Assembly (NCBI RefSeq): GCF_007049795.1
Contig: NZ_SCFY01000005.1
Location: forward strand, 62,001 to 126,000
DNA: 64,000 nt
Origin: Ectopseudomonas mendocina
GTDB lineage: Bacteria; Pseudomonadota; Gammaproteobacteria; Pseudomonadales; Pseudomonadaceae
Reading direction: 5' to 3'
Shown here: positions 32,080 through 42,100 of the stretch, one piece after another
Numbering within the stretch: the stretch's first letter is position 1
Layout: each line of letters starts with the position of its first letter
Notes under the pieces: generated by a model
What the model saw: only the letters and a program-made list of their open reading frames with translations
The model's database searches: none
What the model was told of the DNA's origin: nothing
Position numbers and translations under genes: made by a program

Positions 32080-34875
32080 TCAATGCGCCTCGTCCCAATT
32101 GGCGCCGACACCGACTTCCACCAGTAGCGGTACATCCAGGTCGGCGGCACCACTCATCAGGCTCTTGAGTTTGGCGCTGACCTCGTCGATCAGTTCCTCA
32201 CGCACTTCCAGTACCAGTTCGTCGTGCACCTGCAGGATGATGCGGGCGTCGATGCCGCTGTCCTGCAGCCAACCATCCACGGCGATCATGGCGCGCTTGA
32301 TGATGTCCGCAGCGGTACCCTGCATCGGTGCGTTGATCGCCGCGCGCTCGGCGCCCTTGCGCATGGCCTGGTTCTGCGCGTGGATTTCCGGCAGGTACAG
32401 GCGACGGCCGTAGACCGTCTCCACATAGCCCTGCTCGGCAGCCTGCGCGCGGGTGCTTTCCATGTAGGTCAGCACCCCCGGATAACGGGCGAAGTAGCGG
32501 TCGATGTAGGCCTGAGCCTCCTTGCGTTCGACATCGATCTGCTTGGCCAGGCCGAAGGCGCTCATGCCGTAGATCAGGCCGAAGTTGATCGCCTTGGCCT
32601 TGCGCCGCTGGTCGCTGCTCACCTCTTCCAGTGCCACACCAAACACCTCGGCAGCAGTGGCCCTGTGCACGTCCAGGTCATGGTGGAAGGCATCGAGCAG
32701 ACCTTTGTCCTTGGCCAGATGAGCCATGATGCGCAGCTCGATCTGCGAGTAGTCCGCCGCCATCAGCTTGTAGCCCTTGGGCGCAACGAAGGCCTGGCGG
32801 ATACGTCGCCCTTCGGCGGTACGGATCGGGATGTTCTGCAGGTTCGGGTCGCTCGACGACAGGCGGCCAGTAGCGGCGACCGCCTGGTGATAGCTGGTAT
32901 GGATACGCCCCGTGCGCGGGTTGATCTGCTCCGGCAGCTTGTCGGTGTAGGTGCTCTTGAGCTTGCTCAGGCTGCGGTACTGCATCAGCACCTTGGGCAG
33001 CTCGAAGTCCTGCTCGGCAAGCTCGGCGAGCACCGCTTCGGCAGTGGACGGCTGGCCTTTGGCGGTCTTGCTGATCACCGGGTAGCCGAGTTTTTCGTAG
33101 AGGATCACGCCCAGTTGCTTGGGTGAGGCCAGATTGAATTCTTCACCGGCGATCTCGAACGCCTTGCGCTCCAGTTCCACCAGTTTCTCGCCCAGCTCGA
33201 CGCTCTGCTCGCCGAGCAGCTTGGCATCGACCAGTGCGCCGTTGCGCTCGATACGCGCCAGCACCGGCACCAGCGGGATTTCGATGTCGCGTAGCACCTT
33301 GGCCAGCGACGGCACAGCTTCGAGGCGTCCCCACAGTTCCTGGTGCAGACGCAAGGTCACGTCGGCATCCTCGGCAGCGTAGGGGCCGGCTTGTTCCAGG
33401 GCAATCTGGTCGAAGGTCAGCTGCTTGGCGCCCTTGCCGGCGATGTCCTCGAAGCGGATGGTGCTGTGGTTCAGGTATTTCAGCGCCAGGCTGTCCATGT
33501 CGTGGCGCGTCGCCGTCGAATCCAGTACGTAGGATTCGAGCATGGTATCGAAGGCCACGCCCTGCACCGTGATCGGTGTGCTGGCGTTGGCCAGAACGTT
33601 GATGTCGTACTTGGCGTGCTGGCCGACCTTGGCCTTGGCCGGGTCTTCGAGGATCGGCTTGAGCGCCTTGAGCACCGCGTCGCGGTCGAGCTGCTGCGGC
33701 ACGCCCATGTAGGAGTGCGCCAGCGGGATATAGGCCGCTTCGCCGGCCTTGACCGCGAAGGACAGGCCGACCAGTTGCGCCTGCTGGGCGTCGATGCTGG
33801 TGGTCTCACTGTCGAAGGCGATCAGCTCTGCCTGCTCCAGTTTCTTCAGCCAGGCATCGAACTGCGCCTGCTCCAGTACCAACTGGTAATCACCATTGCT
33901 GGCTGGTGCTGGCTCGGCGGTTTCCTCAACGGCATCACCAGTCGGCTCGGCGAACAGATCGCCAGCCGGCGCAGCAGCCTTGGCCGCCAGCGCCTTGTTC
34001 TGGCGCAGCAGGTCATCCAGCCAGTTCTTGAACTCCAGCTCGCCGTAAAGCTCCACCAGCGCGGCCTGATCCGGTTCGCCGGGATGCAGCGACTCGATCT
34101 CGATATTCAGCGGCACGTCGGTCTTGATGGTCGCCAGCTGATAGGACAGGTAAGCCATCTCGCGGTGCTCTTCGAGCTTGGCTGGCAGGCCCTTGGCGCC
34201 ACGGATCGGCAGCTCGGGCACCTTGTCGAGGTTGGCGTAGAGCACGTCGAGGCCGCCGCCGATACCAACCAGCAGGCCCAAAGCGGTTTTCTCACCGACA
34301 CCGGGCACGCCTGGGATGTTGTCGACCTTGTCGCCCATCAGCGCCAGGTAGTCGATGATCAGCTCAGGGCCGACACCGAATTTCTCCTTTACGCCATCGG
34401 CATCGTAGACGCTTCCCGTCATGGTGTTGACCAGCGTAACGTGCGGGCAGACCAGCTGCGCCATGTCCTTGTCGCCGGTGGAGATGACCACGTCGCGCTT
34501 TTCCCCGGCGGCCTGACGCGCCAGGGTGCCGATCACATCATCGGCTTCGACGCCTTCGACGCACAGCAGCGGCAGCCCCAGGGCGCGCACGCTGGCATGC
34601 AGCGGCTCGACCTGGACGCGCAACTCATCCGGCATGGACGGGCGATTGGCCTTGTACTCGGCGAACAGTTCGTCACGGAAGGTACCGCCCTTGGCGTCGA
34701 AGACCACGGCGAAAGGGCTGTTGGGGTACTGCTTGCGCAGGCTCTTGAGCATGTTCAACACGCCCTTCACCGCTCCGGTGGGCATGCCCTTGGAAGTGGT
34801 CAGCGGCGGCAGGGCGTGGAAGGCGCGGTACAGATAAGAGGAACCGTCGACCAGAACGAGAGGGGCTTGGCTCAT
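32080..34875 (-). CDS. polA: DNA polymerase I
   Basis: 931 residues from the ATG at 34875; the frame is open further upstream, but the family N-terminus [20 protein letters not shown] begins here. The 5'-3' exonuclease domain holds GDKDMAQLV and [18 protein letters not shown]. The 3'-5' exonuclease keeps [15 protein letters not shown], with the catalytic Asp and Glu. Polymerase motif A is [15 protein letters not shown], motif B spans [19 protein letters not shown], and motif C is [10 protein letters not shown]. All three activities should be present. It fills gaps in repair and removes Okazaki primers. Confidence 0.97.
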   Translation of the reverse strand: MSQAPLVLVDGSSYLYRAFHALPPLTTSKGMPTGAVKGVLNMLKSLRKQYPNSPFAVVFDAKGGTFRDELFAEYKANRPSMPDELRVQVEPLHASVRALGLPLLCVEGVEADDVIGTLARQAAGEKRDVVISTGDKDMAQLVCPHVTLVNTMTGSVYDADGVKEKFGVGPELIIDYLALMGDKVDNIPGVPGVGEKTALGLLVGIGGGLDVLYANLDKVPELPIRGAKGLPAKLEEHREMAYLSYQLATIKTDVPLNIEIESLHPGEPDQAALVELYGELEFKNWLDDLLRQNKALAAKAAAPAGDLFAEPTGDAVEETAEPAPASNGDYQLVLEQAQFDAWLKKLEQAELIAFDSETTSIDAQQAQLVGLSFAVKAGEAAYIPLAHSYMGVPQQLDRDAVLKALKPILEDPAKAKVGQHAKYDINVLANASTPITVQGVAFDTMLESYVLDSTATRHDMDSLALKYLNHSTIRFEDIAGKGAKQLTFDQIALEQAGPYAAEDADVTLRLHQELWGRLEAVPSLAKVLRDIEIPLVPVLARIERNGALVDAKLLGEQSVELGEKLVELERKAFEIAGEEFNLASPKQLGVILYEKLGYPVISKTAKGQPSTAEAVLAELAEQDFELPKVLMQYRSLSKLKSTYTDKLPEQINPRTGRIHTSYHQAVAATGRLSSSDPNLQNIPIRTAEGRRIRQAFVAPKGYKLMAADYSQIELRIMAHLAKDKGLLDAFHHDLDVHRATAAEVFGVALEEVSSDQRRKAKAINFGLIYGMSAFGLAKQIDVERKEAQAYIDRYFARYPGVLTYMESTRAQAAEQGYVETVYGRRLYLPEIHAQNQAMRKGAERAAINAPMQGTAADIIKRAMIAVDGWLQDSGIDARIILQVHDELVLEVREELIDEVSAKLKSLMSGAADLDVPLLVEVGVGANWDEAH

Positions 34876-34950
34876 GCGCGGGATCAACCTTTTCGGCGGG
34901 TGCAGCGGTAGAATGGCTGCATCGGTAAAAAACGAAGGAGCAAGGTTACC

Positions 34951-35235
34951 ATGGGTACAGTCAATCGCTTGTTGCTGGTCGGCTTGCTGGCCTGCCTTCC
35001 GCTTGCCGCACATGCCGAAGATCCGGTTTCGGGTGATCCGGACGTGACCATCCGCCAGGACGGCGACCGCACCATTCAGGAATACCGGGTCAATGGCTTC
35101 CTCTATGCCATCAAGGTCATCCCGAAGAACGGCAAACCCTATTTTCTCGTGCGCGCCGATGGCAGCGACGGCAACTTCGTACGTTCGGACGATCCGGACA
35201 TGCTGATCCCATCGTGGGAAATCTTTAGCTGGTAA
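34951..35235 (+). CDS. DUF2782 small exported protein
   Basis: 94 residues. A signal peptide ([18 protein letters not shown]) is followed by a short beta-rich domain with [20 protein letters not shown] and [10 protein letters not shown], the DUF2782 pattern. The family is short and periplasmic, with unknown function. It lies divergent from polA (75 bases between starts) and 16 bases before thrB, with which it is likely co-transcribed; the order polA-DUF2782-thrB is conserved in Pseudomonas. Confidence 0.87.
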   Translation: MGTVNRLLLVGLLACLPLAAHAEDPVSGDPDVTIRQDGDRTIQEYRVNGFLYAIKVIPKNGKPYFLVRADGSDGNFVRSDDPDMLIPSWEIFSW

Positions 35236-35251
35236 GTCATTAAGGTCTGAT

Positions 35252-36202
35252 ATGTCGGTATTCACCCCCCTGGAGCGTCATGAGCTCGAAGTCTTCCTGG
35301 CGCCCTATGGACTTGGCCGGTTGCGTGACTTCCAGGGCATTGCTGCGGGCAGCGAAAACAGCAACTTCTTCGTCAGCCTGGAGCAGGGCGAATATGTCCT
35401 GACCTTGGTCGAACGCGGCCCGGTGGCCGACCTGCCGTTCTTCATCGAATTGCTCGACGTGCTGCACGACGCCGGCCTGCCGGTGCCCTACGCCCTGCGC
35501 ACGCAGGACGACGAGGCACTGCGCACCCTGGCGGAGAAACCGGCGCTATTGCAGCCCCGGCTTTCCGGCAAGCATGTGCGCGAGGCCAATGCCCATCACT
35601 GCCAGGAAGTGGGTAGCCTGCTGGCGCGCATTCACCTGGCCACTCGCGAACAGCCGGTGGAACGTCGCAGCGACCGCGGGCTGGATTGGATGCTCGCCGA
35701 AGGTCCGAGCCAGGCGCTGAAGCTTGATGAACAGGCGTTGCCGCTACTACGTGATGCACTGGCAGAGATCGCCGAGCTGAAGCCACGCATCCTCGCTTTG
35801 CCGCGTGCGAACCTGCATGCCGACCTGTTCCGTGACAACGTGTTGTTCGATGGCAACCACCTGGCTGGGGTGATCGACTTCTACAACGCCTGCTCGGGGC
35901 CGATGCTCTACGACCTGGCCATCACCCTCAACGACTGGTGCTCGCACGAAGACGGCAGCCTCGATGGCACTCGTGCCCGTGCGCTACTTGGCGCCTATAC
36001 CGCGCTGCGTCCGTTCAGCGCTGCCGAGGCAGAGCTGTGGCCAGCCATGCTGCGCGTGGCCTGCGTGCGTTTCTGGCTGTCACGTCTGATCGCCGCCGAG
36101 TCGTTCGCCGGGCAGGAAGTGCTGATTCATGATCCGGCCGAATTCCAACGGCGCCTGGCACAACGTCAGCAGGTTAACCTGCCGCTGCCGTTCGCACTTT
36201 AG
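35252..36202 (+). CDS. thrB: Homoserine kinase
   Basis: 316 residues of the ThrB type with an aminoglycoside-phosphotransferase fold. Marker blocks are [21 protein letters not shown] near residue 20, the catalytic loop [17 protein letters not shown] near 190 and the metal site [21 protein letters not shown] near 208. It phosphorylates homoserine on the way to threonine. The protein is unrelated to the GHMP-type homoserine kinase of E. coli; this type is normal in pseudomonads. Confidence 0.93.
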   Translation: MSVFTPLERHELEVFLAPYGLGRLRDFQGIAAGSENSNFFVSLEQGEYVLTLVERGPVADLPFFIELLDVLHDAGLPVPYALRTQDDEALRTLAEKPALLQPRLSGKHVREANAHHCQEVGSLLARIHLATREQPVERRSDRGLDWMLAEGPSQALKLDEQALPLLRDALAEIAELKPRILALPRANLHADLFRDNVLFDGNHLAGVIDFYNACSGPMLYDLAITLNDWCSHEDGSLDGTRARALLGAYTALRPFSAAEAELWPAMLRVACVRFWLSRLIAAESFAGQEVLIHDPAEFQRRLAQRQQVNLPLPFAL

Positions 36203-36212
36203 GGCACGCCCC

Positions 36213-36274
36213 GTAGGGTGCACCGTGCGCACCAATGCCGTTGAGCGCCCGCCTGTGCGCGCGGCGCACCCTAC
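36213..36274. repeat. GTAGGGTGCGC-type inverted repeat, copy 2
   Basis: GTAGGGTGCACCGTGCGCACC ... GCGCGGCGCACCCTAC lies between the convergent thrB and sco genes, 11 bases after the thrB stop. It probably serves as a two-way transcript end. Confidence 0.7.
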
Positions 36275-36352
36275 GAGCCCAAACAGGGGCCGTCGGGGAA
36301 TGCTGTGCCATACAGCCTTGATGGTGACGGTTCGCAGGCGCACCCAAGCCGA

Positions 36353-36985
36353 TCAGCTACCCGAAACCAGCCCCGGCAACTGCTCGGCCAGCTTGGCATT
36401 GTTGATCGGCGCACGGATGAAGCCGCGCTGGGTGCCATCCGGGCCGATGATCACCAGATTGCCGCTGTGATCGACGGTGTAGTTTTCCTTGCTGGTGTCA
36501 GCCGGGATGTAGGGAATGCTCACCGAGTTGGCGAATTTCTGCAGGGTTTCCTCTTCGCCAGTCAGACCTTTGAAGCCCGCATTGAAAAAGCCCAGGTACT
36601 TGCTCAACTGCTCCGGCGTATCACGATGCGGGTCGACGCTGACCATCACCACACTCAGCCGTGCGCGAGTTTCTTCGGGCAGCTGGGTCTGCAATTGGCG
36701 CAGCTGAGCGAGGGTGGCCGGGCAGATGTCCGGGCAGAAGGTATAGCCGAAGAAAAGCAGCTTCCAGTCACCCTTGAGCTGATCAACCGCGACTTCCTTG
36801 CCCTCCTGATCGACCAGGCTCAGCGACGGCAGGCTCCGGCTCTGCGGCAGCAGGACGATACCGGCATCGAGCAGCGCCGCCGGGTCGCCCTGGCTTTTGC
36901 TGCTGAGCACCTTGTTCACGGTAAGCCCCAGCACCAGGGCCACGATTGCGACAAGAACGAAAACCGTTGTGTGGGTACGAGTCAT
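36353..36985 (-). CDS. sco: Sco1/SenC copper chaperone for cytochrome oxidase
   Basis: 210 residues. One N-terminal membrane anchor (VFVLVAIVALVLGLTVNKVL) leads to a thioredoxin-fold domain. The copper-binding CxxxC motif is FGYTFCPDICPATLAQL near residue 90, and the third ligand His is in YTVDHSGNLVIIG near 175. It helps build the CuA centre of subunit II. It is the last gene of the oxidase cluster, 48 bases after ctaB. Confidence 0.92.
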   Translation of the reverse strand: MTRTHTTVFVLVAIVALVLGLTVNKVLSSKSQGDPAALLDAGIVLLPQSRSLPSLSLVDQEGKEVAVDQLKGDWKLLFFGYTFCPDICPATLAQLRQLQTQLPEETRARLSVVMVSVDPHRDTPEQLSKYLGFFNAGFKGLTGEEETLQKFANSVSIPYIPADTSKENYTVDHSGNLVIIGPDGTQRGFIRAPINNAKLAEQLPGLVSGS

Positions 36986-37033
36986 GAAATCCCTTAGCTA
37001 GCTTTTGCAAACCGTCTGCCGCGCCACAGCTTG

Positions 37034-37933
37034 CTAGATGTTCAACAGCAGATAGTGATCCGCCAGCAGCGCGATAAACAGCAGGAACAGGTACCAGATA
37101 CTGTACTTGAAGGTGTTGATCGCGGCATGCGGTTTGCTGTCACGGTACAGCACCCAGGCCCAGTGCAGGAAGCGGCCGCCCAGTAGCACGGCGCAAACCA
37201 GGTACAACGGCCCGCTCATATGGATGGCGTAGGGCAGCAGCGTCACCGCGAACATCACCAGGGTGTAAAGCAGGATATGCACTTTGGTGTAGTGCTCACC
37301 GTGGGTCACCGGCAGCATGGGAATGTCGGCCTTGGAGTATTCGGCCTTGCGATGGATGGCCAGGGCCCAGAAGTGCGGCGGCGTCCAGGCGAAGATGATC
37401 AGCACCAGCAGCAGCGGCTCGGCACTGAGGTGGCCGGTAACGGCGACCCAACCCAGCAACGGTGGGGCAGCACCCGCCAGGCCGCCGATCACGATGTTCT
37501 GCGGCGTGGCGCGCTTGAGAAAGCCGGTATAGATCACCGCATAACCGAGCAATGAAGCCAGGGTCAGCCAGGCAGCCAACTCATTGGTGAACACCATCAG
37601 CAGGCTCATGCCGGCGATGGCCAGCAGCAGGGCGAAGGTCAGCGCCGCCACCGGCGAGACACGACCGGCGGTGACCGGACGTTTGTGCGTGCGCGCCATG
37701 ATCGAGTCGATGCGCCGATCCACCACATGGTTGACCGCAGCCGCCGCGCCGGCACACAGGCCGATGCCGAGGTTGCCGAACAGCAACACGGTCCAGGGCA
37801 CACCGGCACGGGTAGCGAGGAACATGCCGACCAGCGAGGTGATCAGCATCAACATCACCACCCGCGGTTTGGTCAGCTCCAGATAATCGCGCCAGGTGGC
37901 GTGTTCGGAGTGAGCTCGCAGCATTGTCGCCAT
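37034..37933 (-). CDS. ctaB: Protohaem IX farnesyltransferase (haem O synthase)
   Basis: 299 residues, UbiA superfamily, with about nine membrane segments. The prenyl-diphosphate site is [19 protein letters not shown] near residue 68, with the two Asp-rich positions, and [14 protein letters not shown] lies near 192. It adds a farnesyl chain to haem B, making haem O, the precursor used by CtaA upstream. It starts 23 bases after the ctaA stop. Confidence 0.95.
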   Translation of the reverse strand: MATMLRAHSEHATWRDYLELTKPRVVMLMLITSLVGMFLATRAGVPWTVLLFGNLGIGLCAGAAAAVNHVVDRRIDSIMARTHKRPVTAGRVSPVAALTFALLLAIAGMSLLMVFTNELAAWLTLASLLGYAVIYTGFLKRATPQNIVIGGLAGAAPPLLGWVAVTGHLSAEPLLLVLIIFAWTPPHFWALAIHRKAEYSKADIPMLPVTHGEHYTKVHILLYTLVMFAVTLLPYAIHMSGPLYLVCAVLLGGRFLHWAWVLYRDSKPHAAINTFKYSIWYLFLLFIALLADHYLLLNI

Positions 37934-37956
37934 GGTATTGCTCCTTGATTCGTTAT

Positions 37957-39012
37957 TTACCGGCCTTGAACCAGACCGTTGGAAACCAGAGTCGCGCGCC
38001 TGCCCGCCAGACCAGATGCTTCGCGAGCCGCCGCAGAAACAGCCCTCAGGCGATAGTTGATCAGCACCATCACCAGCAGCAGAGCAGCGCCACCAGCGTT
38101 GTGCGCCACCGCCACCAGCAGCGGTAGATGGAAGATCACGTTGCTGATACCAAGGCCAACCTGCAGAGCCAGCGCCAGCAGCAGCAGACCGGCCAGGCGC
38201 GGTAGCTTGGCAATGCGCAGCTGCCAGGCCAGTGCCAACAGCGCCAGCGTTACCAGCAGCGCTCCGATGCGGTGGCTCATATGAATGGCGGTGCGCGCGT
38301 CACTGTCGAGCTGCCCGCCCAGGTAGTTGGGGCCGATGTGCTGGGTAAGGTGAAAGCCTTTGCCGAAATCCATCGCCGGCCACCACTCGCCGTGACAGGT
38401 GGGCAGGTCGACGCAGGCGACAGCGGCGTAGTTGGAACTGACCCAGCCGCCGAGGGTGATCTGCCCGATCACCAGCAGCAGGCATGCCGCCGCCAATGTC
38501 CGTAGGCGCCCCGGCAACTGCAACGGGGCGAATCGTCCAGACAGGCGCAAAGTGAGCAAGGTCAACAGACTGAGCGTGGCGAAACCGCCGAGCAGGTGAG
38601 CGGTGACCACCTGCGGCCACAGCTGCAGGGTGACCGTCCACATGCCGAAGGCGCCCTGCAAAATCACCAGCGCCAGAATCGCCAGCGGCAACTTGAGCGG
38701 CTGAGTTGGCTCCGCACGGCGGCGCACGGACAGGGCAGCAATGGCGAGAATCACCAACCCCAGTGCGCCGGCAAAGTAGCGATGGATCATCTCGTACCAG
38801 CCCTTGGCAACCTCTACCGGCGCCTCGGGAAAACGCGCTTCGGCGATGGCCTGCTTGTGCTCGCTCATCGGCACGCCGAGAAACCCGTAGCAGCCTGGCC
38901 AATCCGGGCAACCCAGACCGGCATGGGTCAGTCGGGTGTAGGCACCTAGCAGCACCACCACCACGGTCAGGAGGGTCGCGAACAACGCTAGACGGTAACC
39001 GGGCTTGTGCAT
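37957..39012 (-). CDS. ctaA: Haem A synthase (Cox15/CtaA)
   Basis: 351 residues, eight membrane segments. Conserved features include [16 protein letters not shown] near residue 29 with the Cys pair, [12 protein letters not shown] near 74, [15 protein letters not shown] near 137, and [15 protein letters not shown] near 242 carrying His ligands for the haems. It converts haem O to haem A for the aa3-type oxidase. Placed with ctaB and the Sco-like gene in a single-strand series. Confidence 0.93.
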   Translation of the reverse strand: MHKPGYRLALFATLLTVVVVLLGAYTRLTHAGLGCPDWPGCYGFLGVPMSEHKQAIAEARFPEAPVEVAKGWYEMIHRYFAGALGLVILAIAALSVRRRAEPTQPLKLPLAILALVILQGAFGMWTVTLQLWPQVVTAHLLGGFATLSLLTLLTLRLSGRFAPLQLPGRLRTLAAACLLLVIGQITLGGWVSSNYAAVACVDLPTCHGEWWPAMDFGKGFHLTQHIGPNYLGGQLDSDARTAIHMSHRIGALLVTLALLALAWQLRIAKLPRLAGLLLLALALQVGLGISNVIFHLPLLVAVAHNAGGAALLLVMVLINYRLRAVSAAAREASGLAGRRATLVSNGLVQGR

Positions 39013-39067
39013 GTCTACTCCTTGGGCACTGGGCCTGACGCTCTGTCGATATGGACAGAGCGTGGCG

Positions 39068-39646
39068 TCAACCGATCAGGGAAATTTTCAGCAGGTAGCG
39101 CAGATCATCGAGAACGGCCTTGCCCTTGCTGCCGGCCGGATAGCGCAGCACCAGATTGCCGTGTGGGTCGACCAGCCACAGCTGTGCACCCTGAACCGCC
39201 TCGGCGGCCTTGTCGTAGGCCTGCAGATCCAGTCGATAGCGTCCAAGTTGCGGGTATTCGCGCTTGAGCGTGGCGTCGTACTCGGCGCTCAGTGGTTCGG
39301 CCAGCGCCAGGCCGTGACTCGCGCGGGCAGTCTCGCGATTGAGGCCAATCTGGATCTGCCGCGCCAGGTAAACCAGCTGCTGACAGTCGGCCTCACAGGC
39401 GCCCGGTGCTGTCACCAGAATCTGCCAAAGCGGCTCCACCTCACCCTGTACGCCGAGATCGGCAAGGGTGCGCCCATCGCCGATCAGCACACCGTGGTAG
39501 CTGCGCGTCTCTGGCACCCAGAAGCGCCATTTGTACATGGCGTTAGCCAGGAACATCGGGCCGATGATAATGGCCAGAATCAACAACAACTGCAGGCGAC
39601 CACGCCCCTTGCGCGGTGCCTCAGGCATGGCGATGGCTGGGTTCAT
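39068..39646 (-). CDS. Sco-like membrane protein of the oxidase cluster
   Basis: 192 residues from the ATG at 39646, preceded by GGGAGC. One membrane segment (LLLILAIIIGPMFLANAMY) leads to a thioredoxin-like domain. It holds CEADC, a CxxxC pair like that of Sco proteins, and the Sco-like strand LVDPHGNLVLRYPAG, but the third-ligand His found in Sco is not clear. It probably helps oxidase assembly. It overlaps the SURF1 gene by 26 bases; position matches P. aeruginosa PA0111. Confidence 0.72.
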   Translation of the reverse strand: MNPAIAMPEAPRKGRGRLQLLLILAIIIGPMFLANAMYKWRFWVPETRSYHGVLIGDGRTLADLGVQGEVEPLWQILVTAPGACEADCQQLVYLARQIQIGLNRETARASHGLALAEPLSAEYDATLKREYPQLGRYRLDLQAYDKAAEAVQGAQLWLVDPHGNLVLRYPAGSKGKAVLDDLRYLLKISLIG

Positions 39647-40352
39647 GACGACGCTCCCGTGCATTGTGAATTCCGAGATAAATGAACAGACCAAGCAGTG
39701 CCGCAGCCAGAGAGAACCATTGCACCGCATAGCCAAGATGTTTGCTGGGGCTCATCGCCACGATTGGCCAATCGACGCGATAACTGGCAGGCCCGGGCTC
39801 CAGACGCACCTCGAAAGGCAGACCACCACGACCCAGCTGGCGCCAGAGACTGGCGGCCTCGACCTGCGTGATCAGTCGCGGCCAGCCTTCGGTCGCCGCA
39901 CCGGAGCGCAGATTCAAACCGCCAGAAGGCGCGACATAGACCCAGGCGGTGAGTTGCAGCACGCCGTCAGGGCTATCGAAAGGCGGCGCTGTACGCCGAT
40001 CCGGCCAGGGCAGCCAGCCGCGATTGAGCAACACCCAGAGACCGCTGGACTGATCGTAGAAAGGCTGCAGCAACTCGACACCGGCATGGCCATCACGGAT
40101 ACGGCTATCGAGCAGCAGGCTGTGCTCGGTATCGAAGTGCCCACGCAGTTGAACCCGGCGGTAGGCAGGATCACGCATGGGCTCAAGCTGCTCGAGACTG
40201 ATCGGCTCGGCCGTCCGCCGTGCCTCGAAGCTGGCCAACAGCTGACGCTTCTCATCACCACGCTGCAGTTGCCAGAAGCCCAGCCATATCAACCCCGGCA
40301 GCAGCAGGGCAACCAGCACGCAGGGCAACCAACCGGGACGGAAAGCGCTCAT
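39621..40352 (-). CDS. SURF1-family oxidase assembly protein
   Basis: 243 residues from the ATG at 40352. Two membrane segments, one near each end, flank a periplasmic domain. Typical blocks: LIWLGFWQLQRGDEKRQLL near residue 20, LDSRIRDGHAGVELLQPF near 80 and VLLNRGWLPWPDRR near 105; GYAVQWFSLAAALL marks the second helix. SURF1 (Shy1) helps insert haem A into subunit I. It overlaps the Sco-like gene. Confidence 0.9.
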   Translation of the reverse strand: MSAFRPGWLPCVLVALLLPGLIWLGFWQLQRGDEKRQLLASFEARRTAEPISLEQLEPMRDPAYRRVQLRGHFDTEHSLLLDSRIRDGHAGVELLQPFYDQSSGLWVLLNRGWLPWPDRRTAPPFDSPDGVLQLTAWVYVAPSGGLNLRSGAATEGWPRLITQVEAASLWRQLGRGGLPFEVRLEPGPASYRVDWPIVAMSPSKHLGYAVQWFSLAAALLGLFIYLGIHNARERRHEPSHRHA

Positions 40353-40423
40353 TGCGCCCTGCCGATACGATCGGGGTTGCTGGCTATACTGCAATGCATC
40401 ACGTCAATCCCCCGGAGTCTCAC

Positions 40424-40627
40424 ATGCTCAAGGCCGCGATCGTCCTCATGCTGCTGGCAACCATCGCCAGCCTGTTCAGCGGCCTGTTCTTCCTGGTCAG
40501 GGACGAAGGCCATGGTTCCCGCGTGGTCGGCGTGCTGACTGTCCGTGTCGGCCTGACCGCCATCACCGTTGCCCTGGTCGCCTGGGGCTTCTACTCAGGG
40601 CAACTGGTGTCCCACGTTACCTGGTAG
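40424..40627 (+). CDS. DUF2909 twin-transmembrane small protein
   Basis: 67 residues on the + strand, inside the otherwise - strand oxidase cluster. Two membrane segments (AAIVLMLLATIASLFSGLFF and VGLTAITVALVAWGFYSG) are joined by RDEGHGSRVVGVLTVR, the pattern of DUF2909. It ends 6 bases from the coxC stop and starts 71 bases from the SURF1 start. P. aeruginosa has an equivalent at PA0109. Function is unknown; a role with the oxidase is suggested only by position. Confidence 0.85.
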   Translation: MLKAAIVLMLLATIASLFSGLFFLVRDEGHGSRVVGVLTVRVGLTAITVALVAWGFYSGQLVSHVTW

Positions 40628-40633
40628 CCCTCG

Positions 40634-41530
40634 CTACAATACGTAGACGAAGATGAACAATCCCAGCCAGACCACATCGACGAAGTGCCAGTACCAGGAG
40701 GCTGCCTCGAAGCCGAAGTGCTGATCGGCGTCGAAGTGCCCACGCATGATGCGCACCAACATCACGATCAGGATGATGGTACCGAGCGTCACATGCGCGC
40801 CGTGGAAGCCGGTGAGCATGAAGAAGGTCGCACCATAGATGCCTGAGCCAAGGGTCAGCCCCAGCTCGGTGTAAGCCTCGATGTACTCCTCAACCTGAAA
40901 GAACAGGAACGCCAGGGCGAGGACAATGGTCGCGGCCAGCCAGGCCTTGAGCGGGCCGCGGTGGTTCTTCTTCAGGGCATGATGGGCAAAGGTGATGGTG
41001 ACGCTGGAGGACACCAGCAAGATGGTGTTGACCAACGGCAGATGCCACGGGTCGATCACCCCGCTTGGTGGCGGGAACAGTTGGGAATCGGGGTTCTGCA
41101 ACATCGGCCAGCTGTATTCGAAGCCCTCCCAGAGCATGTTGGCCACGCCCTTGTCACCCTCGCCGCCGAGCCAGGGCCCGGCCCACATGCGGATATAGAA
41201 CAGGGCGCCGAAGAAGGCGGCGAAGAACATCACCTCCGAGAAGATGAACCAACTCATGCCCCAGCGAAAGGAGCGGTCCATCTGTGCGCTGTACAGACCG
41301 CTGCGGCTTTCCTTGATGACGTTGCCGAACCAGCCGAACAACATCCAGGCCAGAATCAGCCCACCGACGAAGAAGATCAGCGGCCCGTTGGAACCGTCGC
41401 GCCCTGCCGATAGATCGTTGAACCAGGTGCCGACACCGTAGAAGCTGACCAGCAGACCGACGCTGGCAACGATGGGCCACTTGCTCTGTGCCGGTACGTA
41501 ATAGTTCTCGTGACTTTCATGACTCGACAT
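40634..41530 (-). CDS. coxC: Cytochrome c oxidase subunit III
   Basis: 298 residues with seven membrane segments. Family blocks: GMSWFIFSEVMFFAAFFGALFYIR near residue 90, THALKKNHRGPLKAWL-type loop near 185, and GFHGAHVTLGTIILIVMLVR near 240; it ends in YWHFVDVVWLGLFIFVYVL, the usual subunit III C-terminus. Structural subunit of the aa3 oxidase. It is 11 bases after ctaG. Confidence 0.96.
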   Translation of the reverse strand: MSSHESHENYYVPAQSKWPIVASVGLLVSFYGVGTWFNDLSAGRDGSNGPLIFFVGGLILAWMLFGWFGNVIKESRSGLYSAQMDRSFRWGMSWFIFSEVMFFAAFFGALFYIRMWAGPWLGGEGDKGVANMLWEGFEYSWPMLQNPDSQLFPPPSGVIDPWHLPLVNTILLVSSSVTITFAHHALKKNHRGPLKAWLAATIVLALAFLFFQVEEYIEAYTELGLTLGSGIYGATFFMLTGFHGAHVTLGTIILIVMLVRIMRGHFDADQHFGFEAASWYWHFVDVVWLGLFIFVYVL

Positions 41531-41541
41531 TGTTGTTCTCC

Positions 41542-42090
41542 TTATGGAGCCTGTGCCACTGGCGGCTTGCGCGCGGTGATATCGAACAGGGTGTAACCCA
41601 GCGTCAGGTGCTTCACGTCCTGTGGCAGGTCACGGTCGACGATGAAGCGCACCGGCATTTCGATGCGCTCGCCCGGCTGCAGCACCTGCTGGGTGAAACA
41701 GAAGCACTCGGTTTTATGAAAGAACGCTGCCGCCTTGGACGGCGAAACGCTGGGAATTGCCTGTGCGCTCATCGGCTGGTCGCTGGGGTTGTAGGCGACG
41801 AACAGCATGTCCCGCGCCTCCCCCGGGTGAACCAGAATCTCGTCGGCCTGCGGACCGAACTCCCAGACCATGCCGGCGGCGTTGGTGGCGAGAAACTGCA
41901 CGCGCACCTCTCGAGCTACGTCCACCATTTGCTCGCCCTGGTAGGCTCCGGCCGTCTTGCCGTTGATGCCGAACACCCGGCACATGGCGTCGTAGAAAGG
42001 CGGCAGGATGAAGATGCCGAAGCAGAACATCACCACCACCACGAGCAGCAGACGGGTAACCAGGCGACGAGTCGCGATGACCTCGCTCAC
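41542..42090 (-). CDS. ctaG: Cytochrome oxidase copper-assembly protein CtaG (Cox11)
   Basis: 182 residues. One membrane anchor (LLLVVVVMFCFGIFILPPFY) is followed by a periplasmic beta domain. The copper site is KTECFCFTQQVLQPGE near residue 130, with the CxC pair; MPVRFIVDRDLP follows. It delivers copper to the CuB centre of subunit I. The usual CtaG N-terminal segment is present. Ten bases separate it from coxA. Confidence 0.94.
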   Translation of the reverse strand: MSEVIATRRLVTRLLLVVVVMFCFGIFILPPFYDAMCRVFGINGKTAGAYQGEQMVDVAREVRVQFLATNAAGMVWEFGPQADEILVHPGEARDMLFVAYNPSDQPMSAQAIPSVSPSKAAAFFHKTECFCFTQQVLQPGERIEMPVRFIVDRDLPQDVKHLTLGYTLFDITARKPPVAQAP

Positions 42091-42100
42091 GGCAGACCTC

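Noticed and set aside
33343..34911. A 522-codon open frame on the + strand opposite polA
   Set aside because: polA is fully supported by all three domain motif sets; the opposite frame is a high-GC shadow.
34876..35265. Upstream extension of the polA frame
   Set aside because: The 130 extra codons run across the divergent DUF2782 gene and do not resemble any polymerase I N-terminus; the ATG at 34875 begins the conserved sequence.
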